64,000 nucleotides of DNA. Origin: Thuidium tamariscinum (Eukaryota; Streptophyta; Bryopsida; Hypnales; Thuidiaceae). Under the pieces are notes generated by a model that searched no databases, was not told where the DNA came from, and saw only the letters and a program-made list of their open reading frames with translations. A program made the translations under genes and the position numbers. The stretch lies in NCBI GenBank assembly GCA_947034885.2, contig OX344757.2, forward strand, positions 3,534,001 through 3,598,000. The letters are read 5' to 3'. This document shows positions 1-13,806 of this stretch, piece after piece (the stretch's first letter is position 1; every line of letters starts with the position of its first letter).

Positions 1-3000
1 TGCCAATTGCCCCTCCTGGTTACATCGCTGTAGGTTGCGTTGCGGAGAGGGGTCAATCACCGCCATCTCTTTCCTCTGTTCGATGCATCCGATCTGATAT
101 GGTGACTTCAGGATCTCTAAGTGACTGCATTTACTATTGTCCACCTGATGATAGGTGAGTTGCAACTTGGATACTGCAGACTCTTACTGTTGATAGCTTT
201 GAGAAGAGATATTGAATAGTAGTCATGTTTCTCGATCTCGCTGAAGTATGTAATGTGGTATTAGGTTCTCAACAATTGCCTGCTACTTATTATTGCCATT
301 ATCTCTTCAAGGAGCAGTAATGTTGCATTTTTTGATTACCTATGATTTGCGTAACCGATGGAGTGCTCACTAAACCATGGTTTGGTTGACTACAGTAGCA
401 GATACAAAAATGGTTGCAGCATTTGGCGCATGGAAAATGCTGCAGGGTCTTTTTATGCACATTTTTCGACAACCCCTCCGTCACGGCCACTCACGCATGA
501 GCTTAGTGAGACTCTCATAAGGACAGTATCTCACATTGTCATGGATGCGGATAGACCTGTCATGGATGCAGATAAACCTGGTTTGGCATCTAATCAATCT
601 AAGTTGAAAAGATTGCCAAGTGCCAACCCACGCATTGATTCTGTGGCTAGTGGGAGGAACACAACGGGTCGTTATTTGATCACAACTCCGCAATTTGAGC
701 GTTTGTGGTGGGACAAAGGTTCAGAGTTTCGCCCTCCGGCATCCATTTGGCGGCCTATTGTTCCCTCTGGCTACGCCATTGTAGGGGATTGCCTAGTTCG
801 AGGGTATATAATTTCTCTCTCCTTTTTTTGTTAAGCCTGCGCTCAGCGAAAGCAGCCTAGATGAATTGAAATCTAATGTTTGTATGAGTCACTCTGGTTT
901 ACAATCTCATATTGTGGCGGGAGATTTAACGCTTTTCGATTTGACCTTTACCAAACGTTCCTTTAGTTGTGTTCGATCTTGTTTGCTATGAATCCTCAGC
1001 TTGTAGCTGGTCCATACCTTATTACTAGTCTATTTTGTATGTTGATATTCGTCAATAATCTAATTTGGAAACGGGGTGTCCCTAGGAAGTACCAAAGTTT
1101 ATAATTACGTGGAGACAAAGTGATAAGAAGATTCTCATTGTTTTTTTGGCAGGTTGGAGCCGCCTAGTGTTGGCGTTGCCTTGCGTGATGATAATACTGG
1201 TCGCCTTGCAAAACCAATGCGTTATCTTCAACGTATGCATACCTCTGGAAGAGGCTTTGAAGATGCTGTTGTTTGGTTTCCGGTAGCTCCAGTTGGCTAT
1301 GTCACGATTGGCTGTGTTGTCACGAAATCGCAAGAGATGCCCTCCCTTGATCTGATGCGTTGCTTGCGCGTCGATCTGGTCATCCCATCACGGCTTTCCA
1401 AGCCGGCAGTGTGGTCTTTGTCTTCAGAACGGAGTCTGAATTCAGTGTGGAGCATGTCTGGAGCTCGTGGAGGTTACAGCTGCAGCATGTGGAGAGTAGA
1501 AAATCAGGTTTATCATTTCTTCACGTGTTATTGAGTGCGGGTTCATTGTATGAACCCTGTGTGGCTTTACGAATCGTACCTGATAGCAGCCGTTGGGACT
1601 CGCTTTTAGATATTGGCTACCTGATGCAATGTGCTGTATTCAGACTTTGTCACAATCAGAGGGCTCGCTGCTCATATTATTCATCTGGCTATGATTCAGG
1701 CCAACACCTTCTTTGCAAGGCCTGATTCGAAGTGCCCACCAGGGCGGATGGCATATGCTTTAGCTGATGGGAAGAAGACAGCACGGGACAAATTATCAGT
1801 AGAGATCAAGATTGGGCGAATCTCTGCCACTATATTCGATGACATGGGTGGCTTGGTATGTTAACTGTGTCTTTTTGTGAGATCTATCACATATAGGTAA
1901 CCTATTTGGTGAGGTGGTTTGCAAATATTAATCTATTGTGTTTCGATTCTATTTAGATGACGCCACTTGTCAACACGACAATAACGAACATAAACCTTGC
2001 TGCACATGGGCGGTTGGAAGCAATGAGTTCTGTCATTATTACAAACATGGCTGCCTCAACTTTCAACCCACAGCTGGAATGTTGGGAGCCATTCATTGAA
2101 CCATTTGAAGGGATCTTCAAGTAAGTAATGCTTTCTTCAATTGTTTCAACTTTGAAAGTATACTGGGGTGTGCCACTGTTATGAGTGATTCAGGTCTCTT
2201 TTATTCACATTGCTGTGTATGTTACTTGAAAAATGGCACTTGATTTGTTTTTTGACTCTACGTTTCCATTTTTTGCATAATATATAATTTTCCTTTGCAT
2301 GCTGTTAGACCTAGCTCTCCTTATCGTTCTGACTGATCACTGAAACGCTGTCTCATCGCTTTTCTTGTTGATGTTTTGACAGATACGAGTGCTACGATGT
2401 AGATTCGGAGGCCCCATTCAAGGTCGGCCAGCGAATACGTGTAACTGCTGCAAACGCTGTTAACGTGAATGTCACTTCTGCTGGTTTGGAAACTCTTGTT
2501 GAATCTGTCATGTCATGGCGGAAACAGACAGAGTCAGAAGTACAAGCCCGTATGTCGCTTGAAATGGTAAATCTCTGTCAGCAGGTTTCATAAAGACTTT
2601 GCTGACGATTACTTAGATGTTCCTGAACTTGTAGGCTATGAGTTTCAGTTCGTATCCAAGGAAGAGCATATTGCTTTAACGTCGATACATTCGTGAAGGC
2701 TTAACTGATATCCTTTTAACGGGGATGACGATGATTATAACAGTATGTAGAGTAATGCATTTTAGCTTTGAAAATTCTTTACTTCCTGGGGACTAATTGC
2801 TGTATTTGGATTAAACATGTGCAACTGCTCCTGTCAACTTTCAACCCGCTGCTTGTCTCGGGCCAATTTTATTGGATAATCTGAAACGCTCTTCACCAAA
2901 TTTCTGTCTCTCTAATGTAATCAAGATTGCTTGCTTGCAGGAAGGGAGTGATTACAAAGAACCAAGTCATGACACTTTGAACTTCGCATTGGAAGAGAAC

Positions 3001-6000
3001 GAATTGGAGAAACTCTTGGTTCAAAACTCACTTGGCTGTGATCTGTACATAAGGAAATATGTTGATAATTTTGATCAAGTGGAGTGTTTTCCTAAGGATG
3101 GAAATCATTTGGTTCACTTGCCACCATCAAGATTCCCTGATAGATTTATTGATGTCACTGATCCTCCACCACCACGCCACTTTGTTGCAATTCATGTCTC
3201 TGAAGCAAAGGTACAAACTTCACTAAATCTATTGTTTTGGACGTTAACCTTTCACTCTTCTGTACCTGAGTACTTCTATTACGTTATTTTTGGATCACTG
3301 TTTTGGGAATGCATAATAGCCTTTTTAGATGATTAATCTGTTTAACTTCCGATTAATTTCTTAGTATTTCTCCGACTAATGTCGATATACAGCAGTCTAT
3401 AGCTGAGGCGACCTGGAAACAAACATGACGTTCTCTTGTGTCCTGCTGTTTCTATCTATGCTGAGATATTGCATACATCCCATTGTTTCGTTATGTAGGA
3501 ATTGCGTGTTAACGCTGATGGGAATGATCAAGATTATATTTGTTATTTAAAACTGGCGATCACGAAGTCAGCTGACGAACAAAGGGCACTTCCTCAAAGT
3601 GCAAGATCTCGTTGTGTTCGACCCCATGCTATCACTCAGGGTTTGGAATGCTTACTTTCTGAAGCCAAGTGGAATGAGGTGTTTATTTTTGAGCTTCCTC
3701 AAAAGGTACGTCGTTCACTGACTCTATTGTAGTGCGTTGAACACTTATTCACGTACTATTCGTCAGCGCGTCGCTGCTGGTGGGTAGCTGGAAAAATTTG
3801 TCAAGGATCCCCTCTTTGATTTTGTTCATGGATGCGCTCTTGTGTTTAATTAGATTTGGTGGACATTTTTCATCGATTCACAGGTCTCTTTTTCTACTTA
3901 CTGTTGGTAAATTTTTCTTAGATTCATAGCAACTTGATCACGTCTTTCGTCCAAATTTTTACTTAGCTAGCTTTCACATATTTGCTAGGATGATGGGGCT
4001 GAGACGTTGTAATTTTTGCTACTGAGACAGTAATATCATCAGGCATACTTTAGCATCTGCTTTAGAATGAAGATCGAATCTCAAAATTGCAATCCTCAAT
4101 ATGATGTGCAGGGATCTGCGGCTCTGGAAGTTTTGATATCCAATCAGGCTGCAAGTGGCGGAAAAGGTAGATGCTTGATGCTGTTTGCAGAAGTTATGCA
4201 TGTGGCAGACATCTGAAGACAATAGTGATGTTTGGGGTCAACAATGGACTACGCTCTAAGACGCAAGTTTTTGTTTTACAGGGGCAGCTGTGGGTATGGC
4301 CTCTATTCCGATTGATAGTGATTCGGGGGGCAATGCCTCACAATCATCAGTGCTTCGGAATGTGGTTCGACGAGCCCTGAAGCAGGATCCCGTGACTTCG
4401 TGGCCTTCCGTAGAGAACAAAGTGTATTCTCTTTCACAACCTCGGAAAATGGTTCGTCGCTTCCATTTCATTCCGGTTTGAGCAAGTACATCCTAGAAAA
4501 TCTCGGTTCATCACAGTTAGTCTCCCTGATCTGCCCATGCTGGCTTTAATGGTTTGCATTTGAGGGTAAATGGGTTGATCAGATACATCAGTCACATTCC
4601 ATAAGGTTGGCATTCAATCTTGGAATTATTTGCGTAAGAGCAGAGTTTCCAACTGCACATAACTTAACTTCAGATTCTCATGTTGGGTTTTAAAATGAGA
4701 TTGGAGTTGCTACTTAGTGGGTGTGAAAGAATGGCAGAAGTGCTAGACCGATTTGGGAAGGTTAAATGGATGTTGTTGCGACCTCCAGACAAAATGTGAT
4801 TAATTCATTATTTCTCCTCTTTATATTACAGAATGGGCCTGTCGATCACGAGGTGCAGAAGAAGAACTGGGGTCTGATTACTGTGAGCATGTACTTTTTC
4901 TCTGCAAAGAGCGAGAAAAAAGAGAAAAAGGCAGACTTTGATTCCAAAGACGATACCAAAAGTGTAGATATTGGACTATGGTTAGCTATAAGTCCGACAG
5001 GTCCATGGACAGGACTCCGATCAGTTCTACCGGTTACTACAGTTCCAAAGGAGATTGGCTCGAGACCTTTGGCTGTAGAAGTGACCATGCAACAGAATCA
5101 GAAGTGCGTGAAACTGAGGAGCCGCATAACTATTCTGAATAACACTGATATAGCACTGGATGTGTGCCTTTGTCCTTTTCCTCTCCTAAATATTCCAGAA
5201 GGGTCAACGAAGGGCTCGGAGGGTAAGCCCTCTACAGTTGTGGAAGAAATTTTTGAAAACCAAAGGTATCAGCCTTTGGCTGGCGGCTGGGGAAGCAAAT
5301 GGCCTGGTCATATGCTGCCTGGTGATCCAAGTCGTTACAGTAATCGTGACTACTCGAAGACACATCCGGTAAGGCGTCTCGTTCGTTTCTAATTTGAGAA
5401 AATTGAATTCTGTAACCTTTTTGTTTGCCGAGTTCGTACTTAAAATTGGACTCTGTTACTGCCTTTCCTTACTGTTTGAGAGAACGAGTGTTTTTTGACA
5501 GGAGTTTTTCGAACCACCGCTGCCACCGGGCTGGCTTTGGAGCACGGATTGGTCAATCGACAGAAATAGCCATGTCGATGAAGGCGGTTGGTTTTACGGA
5601 GCCGATTTTCAATCTCTGAAGATTCCCCCCACGTCCCAAAAGGCTAGTAAAAAGTCTATGTTTGATTTTGCTAGGCGACGTCGGTTGGTTAGGCAGCGGA
5701 AATGCATCCCTGAAACTCATCATTTGCATGATAGACAAATGGTGGGGGTGGTGCAACCTGGAGACTCAATCCCTTTACCACTAGCCGGCAGCGACAGCAA
5801 GACAGATATGTGTGTTCAAGTCCGCCCTCAATCCGATTCCTCTCAATACAGTTGGGGCCGAGCAATTAGTGATTTGATAGCGCAAACCAGGGCGCAGAAT
5901 TCTAGTGAGGGGTCTCCTTCAGCTTCTACTCAAAAAGAAAGAAAAAGAAACCTGCCAGTTTCCGCTTTACCGTTAAAAGAGCTTGAAAAAACCGAGGAAA

Positions 6001-9000
6001 TTCTAGTGTCCAGGGTTCTGGAAGGTGGCAGTGGCCACGGTCTCTGCTGGTTGAATGTGGATGTGGATGCCACACTCCTGTACAATGAAGTAAATACTGC
6101 TATCCCTGATTGGCGAATCGCAGTTAATGCCCCTGTGAAGCTGGAGAATTGTCTCCCTTGTTCTGCGGCCTACGTTATCCGGGAAAAACCAAGGGCGGCT
6201 GGGAATCTGAGTAAGGAACAGAATGGCATCGTTTCTGCTGGGGGTAGTGTTTACATCTACTCTGTTGATGTGCGGAGGCCCATACTCCTTACTTGGCTGA
6301 CTCAAGGAGGATGGAGATCAGAAAGAGAAATTACTATCTCAGACCCTTCGACGGAGGATCTTCCTACTGGTTTTTGGATGGCTCACCAGGGTAGTGGCAG
6401 GTAATTTATATTTGATGTCTACCCATGTGCCAGACGATAATTTTTCAGTCACACCTTGTCAAAGGAAATTTGCCTTCTAAATTTTGCCGCAAAATGTTGA
6501 TTGAACATTAGTAACGAATTTTAATTTATGAGTTAGCAAACACGAGGATATGAGTTTTTGTTCAGCAGATTTCTTACACGGCAAGAACTATGATGCAGGC
6601 GTTTGAGGGTGAATCTGGAACACGATTTTGGTGGAACCAGCGCGGCTGCCAAGATTGTGCGCTTATTTGTTCCTTACTGGCTCAGGAATGACGCTTCCCT
6701 CCCATTAGCGTATCGTCTAGTTGAGATTGAGCCCAATAGTGGTTCAACTGGGGACACGACATGGCTGACGAGGGCTGCCAAAGCTGCAAAGCAGGCTTCT
6801 CGTCGACCTACTCACTCCCCGGTACATCATTCTCTACAGCTGAGCAAAGTGATCAACTATTTTGAGAGCGCGGAGGACATGCTTGGCACTCCTGCAATGC
6901 TTTCTCTCCAGGCTTACTCTGATCGCATAGGGGGACTGTCATTGTCCTCGCGCTCTGAGGATGGACTTTTGTCGCCTAGACTGGGCCTCTCAATCGCTGT
7001 AGCAAACAGCAAAGTGTTCAAGCATGCTCTCTCATTTCGTGACTTTGAAAGCAATGTAAGACTCCCTGTGTCCCACACGAGGCTATGCAATCGTATGAAT
7101 TAGTATAGTTGTCAAATTTCGTGTAATTGGTCTCTTTCTGAACATTTCGGTTATTTCTGTACTATTTACGCCAGTTGCAGGTTGACTGCGCTGGACGTGT
7201 TGATGTCTTGCTCTCATTTATGTAGTTGCTAAAGTTGTGGGCTTTCGAATTCTTTCCGTTTCATTTTTGTTTCAGTGAGTTACTCTGGCAACAAGCTTCT
7301 AAAATGTAAGTGATCCATCATTTCTCCTGAACCTTCCACTTGTGATCCTGCCCGTAGATGGAAAGAGTCAATCTGAATGCCGTGGATGATAGCGGTGCCT
7401 ACTACAAATTATCTATTTTTTTGGACATGTCGTCAGATCGCACCAAGGTATGTGTGTCCAGAGCAAGGTTTCTCATCCGTAACCTCTCTTAATTTCCTTG
7501 CAGCTGATGTCCTAGTTATTTTGAAAGGTTCTAAAAAGAATGTTTTTGTTTGGTAGAGAACCAGGATGTTTCACTTTCTCGCCGTGAATCCTGGAAATAA
7601 AAATTCCATTCTAGTCTTTATGAAGGTTATAGTTCTATTAGATTTATGAATTTGTGATGATCCATAATCGTCTTCATTTTCTTGTTTAATACAATCTACA
7701 CAAGTGTAATGTCTTCATGTTGCATCATTGCCTTCTTGATCTCATCACAGTCATCAGCAGCCTGCTGCGTTAGATATTTCCACTCAAATTCTTTGGTGTG
7801 AATCTTTTTTCCAGGTTATACATGTGCAACCTCACACATTATTTGTCAATCGTCTGGGAAGAAGGCTCTCGCTCCGTCAGAGTGGTATGGGGCATGAAGA
7901 TTTGTTCTACCCGAATGATCCATCTAAGGCCATTCTCTGGCAATCCACACAAGAACCCGAGCTTTTAGAGGTAGAACAAGGACCTTACTTTTCAAATATG
8001 CAAAATTAGAATATTAGCAGATTCAGATTTTGTAATAAGAGCTTATTGCCGTATGTTCACTGCCCTCGTCAATTTGCATAGCTTTCAATCCCTGACCGGG
8101 TGTCTTCCACAGATTCTCGTCGATGGCTATAGGTGGAGCGAGCCATTCAGTGTAGATGCAGAAGGAATTTTTCATGTAACACTTGAAGCTGAGCAAGGTG
8201 GATCGTCTCTCGTCATACGCGGGGAAGTTCGCAATGGGGTCAAAGATTCTCGATATTTTGTAGTTTTCCGTCTTGCTGCTCGCCAGAGTCCATATCGGTA
8301 AAGTTACCACCCTTCACCCTTCAGCTCTGAATTTCAGTTTGGATCATTGATCGTTCTAGCATACAGTACACGTCCGTAGTTTTGAATATTTTATACTCAA
8401 TGAACCTCTTGTCATTCTCTTCTGGGAGTAGCAATAGCATATTTGAGATGAAACCCCGTTTTTTTTGTCTCCGTTTCTTTCTCTGACAGTGTCCGTAATG
8501 GTGCAGCGTGGAGAATCGATCTACAACTTTATCTATCAGGTTTCGTCAAACCGGTAGCAACCAGAGTTCGTGGAAGGTGTTGCTTCCTAGCTCATCAGCC
8601 TCCTTTGCATGGGAAGATCTTCTGCGCAAGCACGCACTTGAAGTATTACCGGATGGATATGATCCAAAGATTTCCATTGAATATAACCTAGATGAGCCGT
8701 TCGATTATCGACCTTTCCCTTCTGTTCGTGGAGAGATCGCTGCTCCGCTTCGAGCGACAGTGTTTTCTGAGGGTTACACAAAGGTTTTCAAAGTTGCGGA
8801 CTACATCCCTGGTACTGGCAATATGTCAATGGTGATTGCTGGGTCCCCAACCATACATCGATCGCTAGCACCTGAACAGTTCAACTTGGAGAATCAGTTT
8901 CATACAAGCATCGAGTTATCAGAGTTTGGGCTTTCAATCGTTGACTACACTCCTGAAGAATTACTCTATGTGTCGATTCAGAACCTCGTGCTTTCGTATG

Positions 9001-12000
9001 CAACTGGATTGGGATCAGGAACTAGCAGGTAATCAAGTTACTGTTCTCTCGAAGTCCAGGAAGTTGCCTTCCGTCAATATTAGCCTTGTGAATTCTATTT
9101 TTGCATACTTGAGTATTCGTAACTCACATGGCAAGTCCACCCTTCCTACGATCATTCACTTTGTTCTGACAAATTTTGAGTGGTTCTGATGCAGGCTGAA
9201 ATTTCGCATAGATAGTCTTCAAGTCGACAACCAGTTACCTCTGACACCTTCACCTGTCCTTTTTATGGTTCAAGAATCTCAATCTCATAGGGATTTCCTC
9301 CTTAAGTGCACCATCACCATGCAAGACAATGGAATGTTGGACTACTTTTCTTACCCATACATTGGCATCCAGGTTCTCATCCTCTTATATTTATGTAGTT
9401 GCGTAGAGCTGTTTTTCTTCCCGCTAAATTTTGTTCATGCGTGTTTTGACATCAGGATATCAATCTTTAGTTTCGCACGAGCCTCTTAAGAATAGACATT
9501 TGTTTTGCATGTGTCGTGCAGGGCCCAAACACTACAAACCTCTCGTTTTTGGTGAACGTTCATGAACCAATAATTTGGCGCTTGCATGAGATGTTTCAAC
9601 GTCTGGACTTGGGTCGCTTAAGCAGCAGCAAAACAACTGCTGTTGCCATTGATCCTATAATAAGAATAGGGTAGGTTCTCTCATTCACTGGCTCAAGAGC
9701 CTCGTTGGATTGTCGAGTCGATGAAATAACAAGTCAGATTTGAATTCAGATGAATGACCGGTATGCTGTCATTCTCCTGCTCTCGTAATAGATGTACGAT
9801 TGCAATAGACGCAGTTATTGCATCCTTCATCACACTAAACGAATTTTGGGTTTTATTTGCAGCCTTCTTCATACTTCCGAAATACGCTTGAAGGTCACAC
9901 TAGCAATGGCTCCTGCCCAAAGACCTCGTGGCATGCTTGGATTTGGGGCAACTCTGATAACGTCCCTAGGGAATACTGATGAAATGCCGGTACGTGAATG
10001 CATACATTCATTTTCTTTCTGCTTGTCAAGTTGGAGCCATGCTTTGTGGTTGTTTTGGTAGTCCAAGCTATAGTTTTCGTATTTTTAGTTCCACAAACTG
10101 AATCATCTGAACCTGGGTTTGTGAAAATAATCGACTGCTGTTGCCATTGATCCTATCAAAAGATGAAATCTCGTCCATATTAGTGATTGGCCAACTGGCA
10201 TTACTTCGTTACCTTCAGTATAGTGCTCTCCTTATTGGATGTACGTCAATGTTGGATCTTGGATTTGCTCTCCAATTTCTCTAGAATTGCAAGAATTGTA
10301 GATATCACCCTCATCAAAATTTTCGATATGTGACCAGATTCGTATCACGCCTCGTGCTCATGAAGATATTTCCATGCGGCAAAGTGCACTGTGGGCTGCC
10401 GCCTTCACCAGTTTGAGAAATGATTTGCTGAGTCAACCGTTACAACTACTGTCTGGTGTTGATATACTTGGCAACACAAGTAGCGCTCTTGGCAACATGA
10501 GCAAGGGAGTGGCTGCACTCTCGATGGATAAAAAGTTCATTCGTTCCCGTTCAAAACAGGTCAGCTGAAATCATGTTTGATTACAACTCCAATGTGGACT
10601 GTCGTTCATTACTTCCAACAGTCAGATCATAGGAAGGAACTTATATTTTATTCAGCACATCAAATGTGCATCCTAATTTTCACATGCAATTGGAAGATAG
10701 TGTTTATTAGGATGGCCATTGTGCTCTTAATTGCTCCTTGTGTTGCAGTTCATTGATTTCACTCTCATCCCATTAATCTAATTTAATAAGAGTATGGCAC
10801 AGGCGAATGTTGAAGATCTAGGCGAAGGTATTCGCGAGGGAGGAGAAGCTTTTGCAAAAGGTTTATTTCGAGGTGTAACAGGCATTGTTACAAAACCATT
10901 TGAAGGTGCACAGAAGTCTGGAGTAGAAGGCTTTCTTCAAGGTGTAGGAAAGGGTGTGATTGGAGTTGGTGTCCAACCTTTGAGTGGGGTACTGGATTTA
11001 CTTTCGAAAACTACTGAAGGTGCTAATGCGACGCGCATGAAGCTGACTGCTGCCATCAATTACGAACAGCAGGCTTTGAGACGACGGTTACCTCGTGTAA
11101 TTGGAGGCGACAATGTATTGCGCCCTTATGACGAGTATAAGGCACGAGGACAGGTGTGACATTTTTTACACGTAAAATTTGCATGCTTGGTATCGCAAAC
11201 TGGACTCTAGACGCACTGCTCTTGTGATTGCTATTCAATTGAACAAGATGAAACTGACACTACAGGATTTGGTTGGTCAGGTATTGATGCAGTTAGCAGA
11301 GAGAGGGACAATATTTGGACCCGTCGACTTTTTTAGAGTAAGAGGAAAGTTTGCGATGTCGGATGCTTATGAAGATCATTTCAATTTGCCGAAGGGGCGT
11401 TCTCTCATGATAACTCATCGTAGAGTGATTTTATTACAGGTAAGTTTCTCCTCATTGCAGAAGGTAGTGATATGTTAAATAATGCTACTTGATCCTCACC
11501 TATAGCCTTGCAAATCAGAATCTAATATGAGTACGTTCTTCGCCACCGTTCAGTGTCTTTGATACAATACTATTTAGACTCTTCTATTTTAGCAATGACA
11601 TGGTCAAGATAAAAACAATCAGATGTGTGTTCGTGGGAGTGTAACCTTTGTGCTTACTGTGGTTTTGTAGCACCCAACAAGCTTGATCCAGCAAAAGAAG
11701 GCCGATCTTCTTCGAGAGCCATGTACTGTCACATGGGATGTGATGTGGGATGACTTGAGGGGAACGGAACTAGGATATGCAAATGACAGCGCTCGACAAA
11801 TGCCACCCTCGCGACTCATAATTCGTGTGTGGCCCAATGAAACTCGTATGTTCGACAACAAAGAAACCAACTTTGTTGTCAAATGTCACCCAAGAACAAA
11901 ACAGGCAATCGAGATCCGCAATGCCATACATCAAGCCTTTAATATGTATGGCCCAGGTCGATTGTCGAACTCGACACAGGTATCGCGTGAAAATCATCTT

Positions 12001-13707
12001 GCTCCCCTAACCCTGAATGTATGATGATCGACATCTTGACCGGCACTTCTCTTAACAAAACATATGTTCATTTTTTTCGGTTTTCGTTGTATGATATTTT
12101 TCTTTCATCTCTTTTTGATGCAAAGATTACCGTCGTCAGTAGCTTAGTCATCTTTGTTGATTCTTTTTCATCAATCTTTGGGTGGGCAGCTCTACCAAAA
12201 ACTAACTGAATAAATAACTTCATTATACTAGTAGCATTTGACCCCTCTATGGTTCCGTCAGCACGCGCGCATGAGAACGGGGTGTAAATATATTACATAT
12301 TGACGGGAACAAGTTCTAGGGGATGACACTCTCCAATGACAAAAAATTCTCGAAACTCCGTTTTCCTCTGGAGTGCATACTTGATGTATGCGATTTCATA
12401 GACTATGCATCACATAGCATCTTTATGAATTTGTGGGGGAACAGGAATTGCTGAAGAAATCCTCAGCAAGAAAGCCTTATGTAGGTGCAGGAGCAGGAGC
12501 TGCATCAGGGGCAGCGCTAGGACTTTTGGCGGGACCAGCTGCACCCATAGCCGTGCCAGTCATGGCCACTTTTGGAGCTTTGATTGGATCTGCTAGCCAA
12601 GCAATGCTCGACATCCCACACGATTTGCAAGCTCCGTCTAAGACATCAGAGCTTCAGATTGACCAGAATGCAAGAACTTTGACGGAATCTGTACATGCAG
12701 GGAGGCTTATAAGTGATTTTACGTTCTTATGGTGGGATAAGGTACTGAATTCTAATTCTAATTCTAATTCTGAATTCTAAACTCTAATTTCGATACTAGC
12801 TGGCACGAGGTGCGTTGAGAGAGACTGTTTTCAATATCTGAGTTTTAGATTAAAATCACGTTGCACCACATTCGACACATATATTTAAGAAGGTTTTCGT
12901 TATTTTCTTACAGGAAGCTCCTTGGAATGAGAATGCCCAAGTGTCTTTATGGCGTCCAGTTCCTCCCTCAGGGTACGCAGTTTCCTCGTTCCGAACTGTT
13001 CCAAAGTATTGCTTTGCGAGTTTTTGTGGAACAATACTCACGCACAATTCAGAGTATGATGGTTGTAGGCGGGCTGTACCATCAAACGAAGCAGTGCTTG
13101 TGTAACTATTGGATAATTATGTTAGTCTTTGATGTTTGCAGGTACGTGTCAGTAGGCGATGTGGTGCTGACCTCTTACAGCTCGCCCGAGCTGGTCATGG
13201 TGTATCACGATGACCACGATGGAAAATTTGCTGCTCCAGAAGGTTTCGACTTGGTACGAAGCTCACCCTAAACTTGGGCAAGATGTGAAACATTTTCTAT
13301 CTCTGCATTACGTACCGTGACAACGGTTGGCTCGCGCATGTACTAGAAAATACCTTAAACCCAAAATGCTAACGATTTTGAAAAAAATGCAGGTTTGGCG
13401 AGACGCAGACCAAAACGCAAGGGAACCAGTAACAATCTGGAAACCTCGACCTCCAGTGGGCTACGTAGCCTTAGGTTGCGTCGTCGTCGCTGATTACTAC
13501 GAGCCTGATGTAGGGGCCGTGAGTTGTGTGCGACAAGATTGTGTAGCTCAAGCGCCGTTGCAACAAGCTCCAATCATGAAACAAACCACTGGGGCTGCTT
13601 TGTACCAGTGCAGTCTCTGGAAAGTGCAGAACAGTGCGTCCACTTTCCTTGCTCGGCGAGATCACCAGCCACCCTCTCCGAGCCTTGCTTATGCAGTGAT
13701 GGTTTAA
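1..13707 (+). CDS. VPS13: VPS13-like bridge lipid-transfer protein, 3' part (28 exons, 5' end outside window)
   Basis: VPS13 proteins are long bridge-like lipid-transfer proteins acting at membrane contact sites. Exons read from sequence: 1-154, 402-803, 1153-1507, 1700-1855, 1957-2120, 2383-2566, 2941-3210, 3499-3705, 4112-4166, 4282-4451, 4832-5368, 5502-6400, 6599-7055, 7358-7447, 7815-7970, 8113-8297, 8507-9028, 9195-9372, 9522-9670, 9863-9989, 10338-10559, 10803-11153, 11266-11439, 11671-11979, 12445-12741, 12914-12972, 13142-13253, 13393-13707. All introns are GT-AG. Codons start at base 3; the total is exactly 2,418 codons including TAA. In window residues: VPS62/DUF946-like repeats 1-330 (WRPIVPSGYAIVGDCL), dysferlin-like motif about 884-955 (PPGWLWSTDW), SHR-BD/VAB-like region about 1150-1480, VPS13 C-terminal helical region about 1720-2000, PH-like region about 2000-2155, Gly/Ala hydrophobic stretch about 2167-2206, and a second VPS62-like block 2256-2417. 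The N-terminal chorein domain would lie to the left. Domain limits are approximate; the family call is firm, the paralogue (M1/M2-like) is inferred. Confidence 0.9.
538..579 (+). repeat. 21-bp in-frame tandem duplication in VPS13 exon 2
   Basis: Two adjacent 21-bp units encode VMDADRP and VMDADKP, differing at few bases. They lie between VPS62-like repeats, probably in a linker. The repeat length is a multiple of three, so the frame is kept. Confidence 0.75.
10134..10156 (+). repeat. Intronic copy of a VPS13 exon fragment
   Basis: This 23-bp stretch inside the intron 9990-10337 is identical to 9636-9658, which is coding sequence in the exon 9522-9670 (encoding TAVAIDP). The copies lie 498 bp apart in direct orientation. 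It looks like the remnant of a local duplication; similarity fades quickly on both sides. Confidence 0.7.
12745..12780 (+). repeat. TCTAAT microsatellite at start of a VPS13 intron
   Basis: Several units of TCTAAT/TCTGAAT directly follow the donor at 12742. The tract begins and ends with GAATTC and is partly self-complementary. It is a simple repeat with no coding role. Confidence 0.7.
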
Positions 13708-13800
13708 ATTAGTTCTAGGTTGTCACGGGACATGCATGTGTTTAAAACCCAGCAAGGTCTAGTCAGAAAACCGATTCATCGTAGTCTGTAGTAGGAATTT

Positions 13801-13806
13801 AATAAA
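13801..13806 (+). promoter_or_regulatory. Candidate poly(A) signal for VPS13
   Basis: AATAAA lies 94 bp after the VPS13 stop codon, within a T/A-rich stretch typical of plant 3' ends. The position is plausible, but plant poly(A) signals are loose, so this is inference. Confidence 0.4.
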
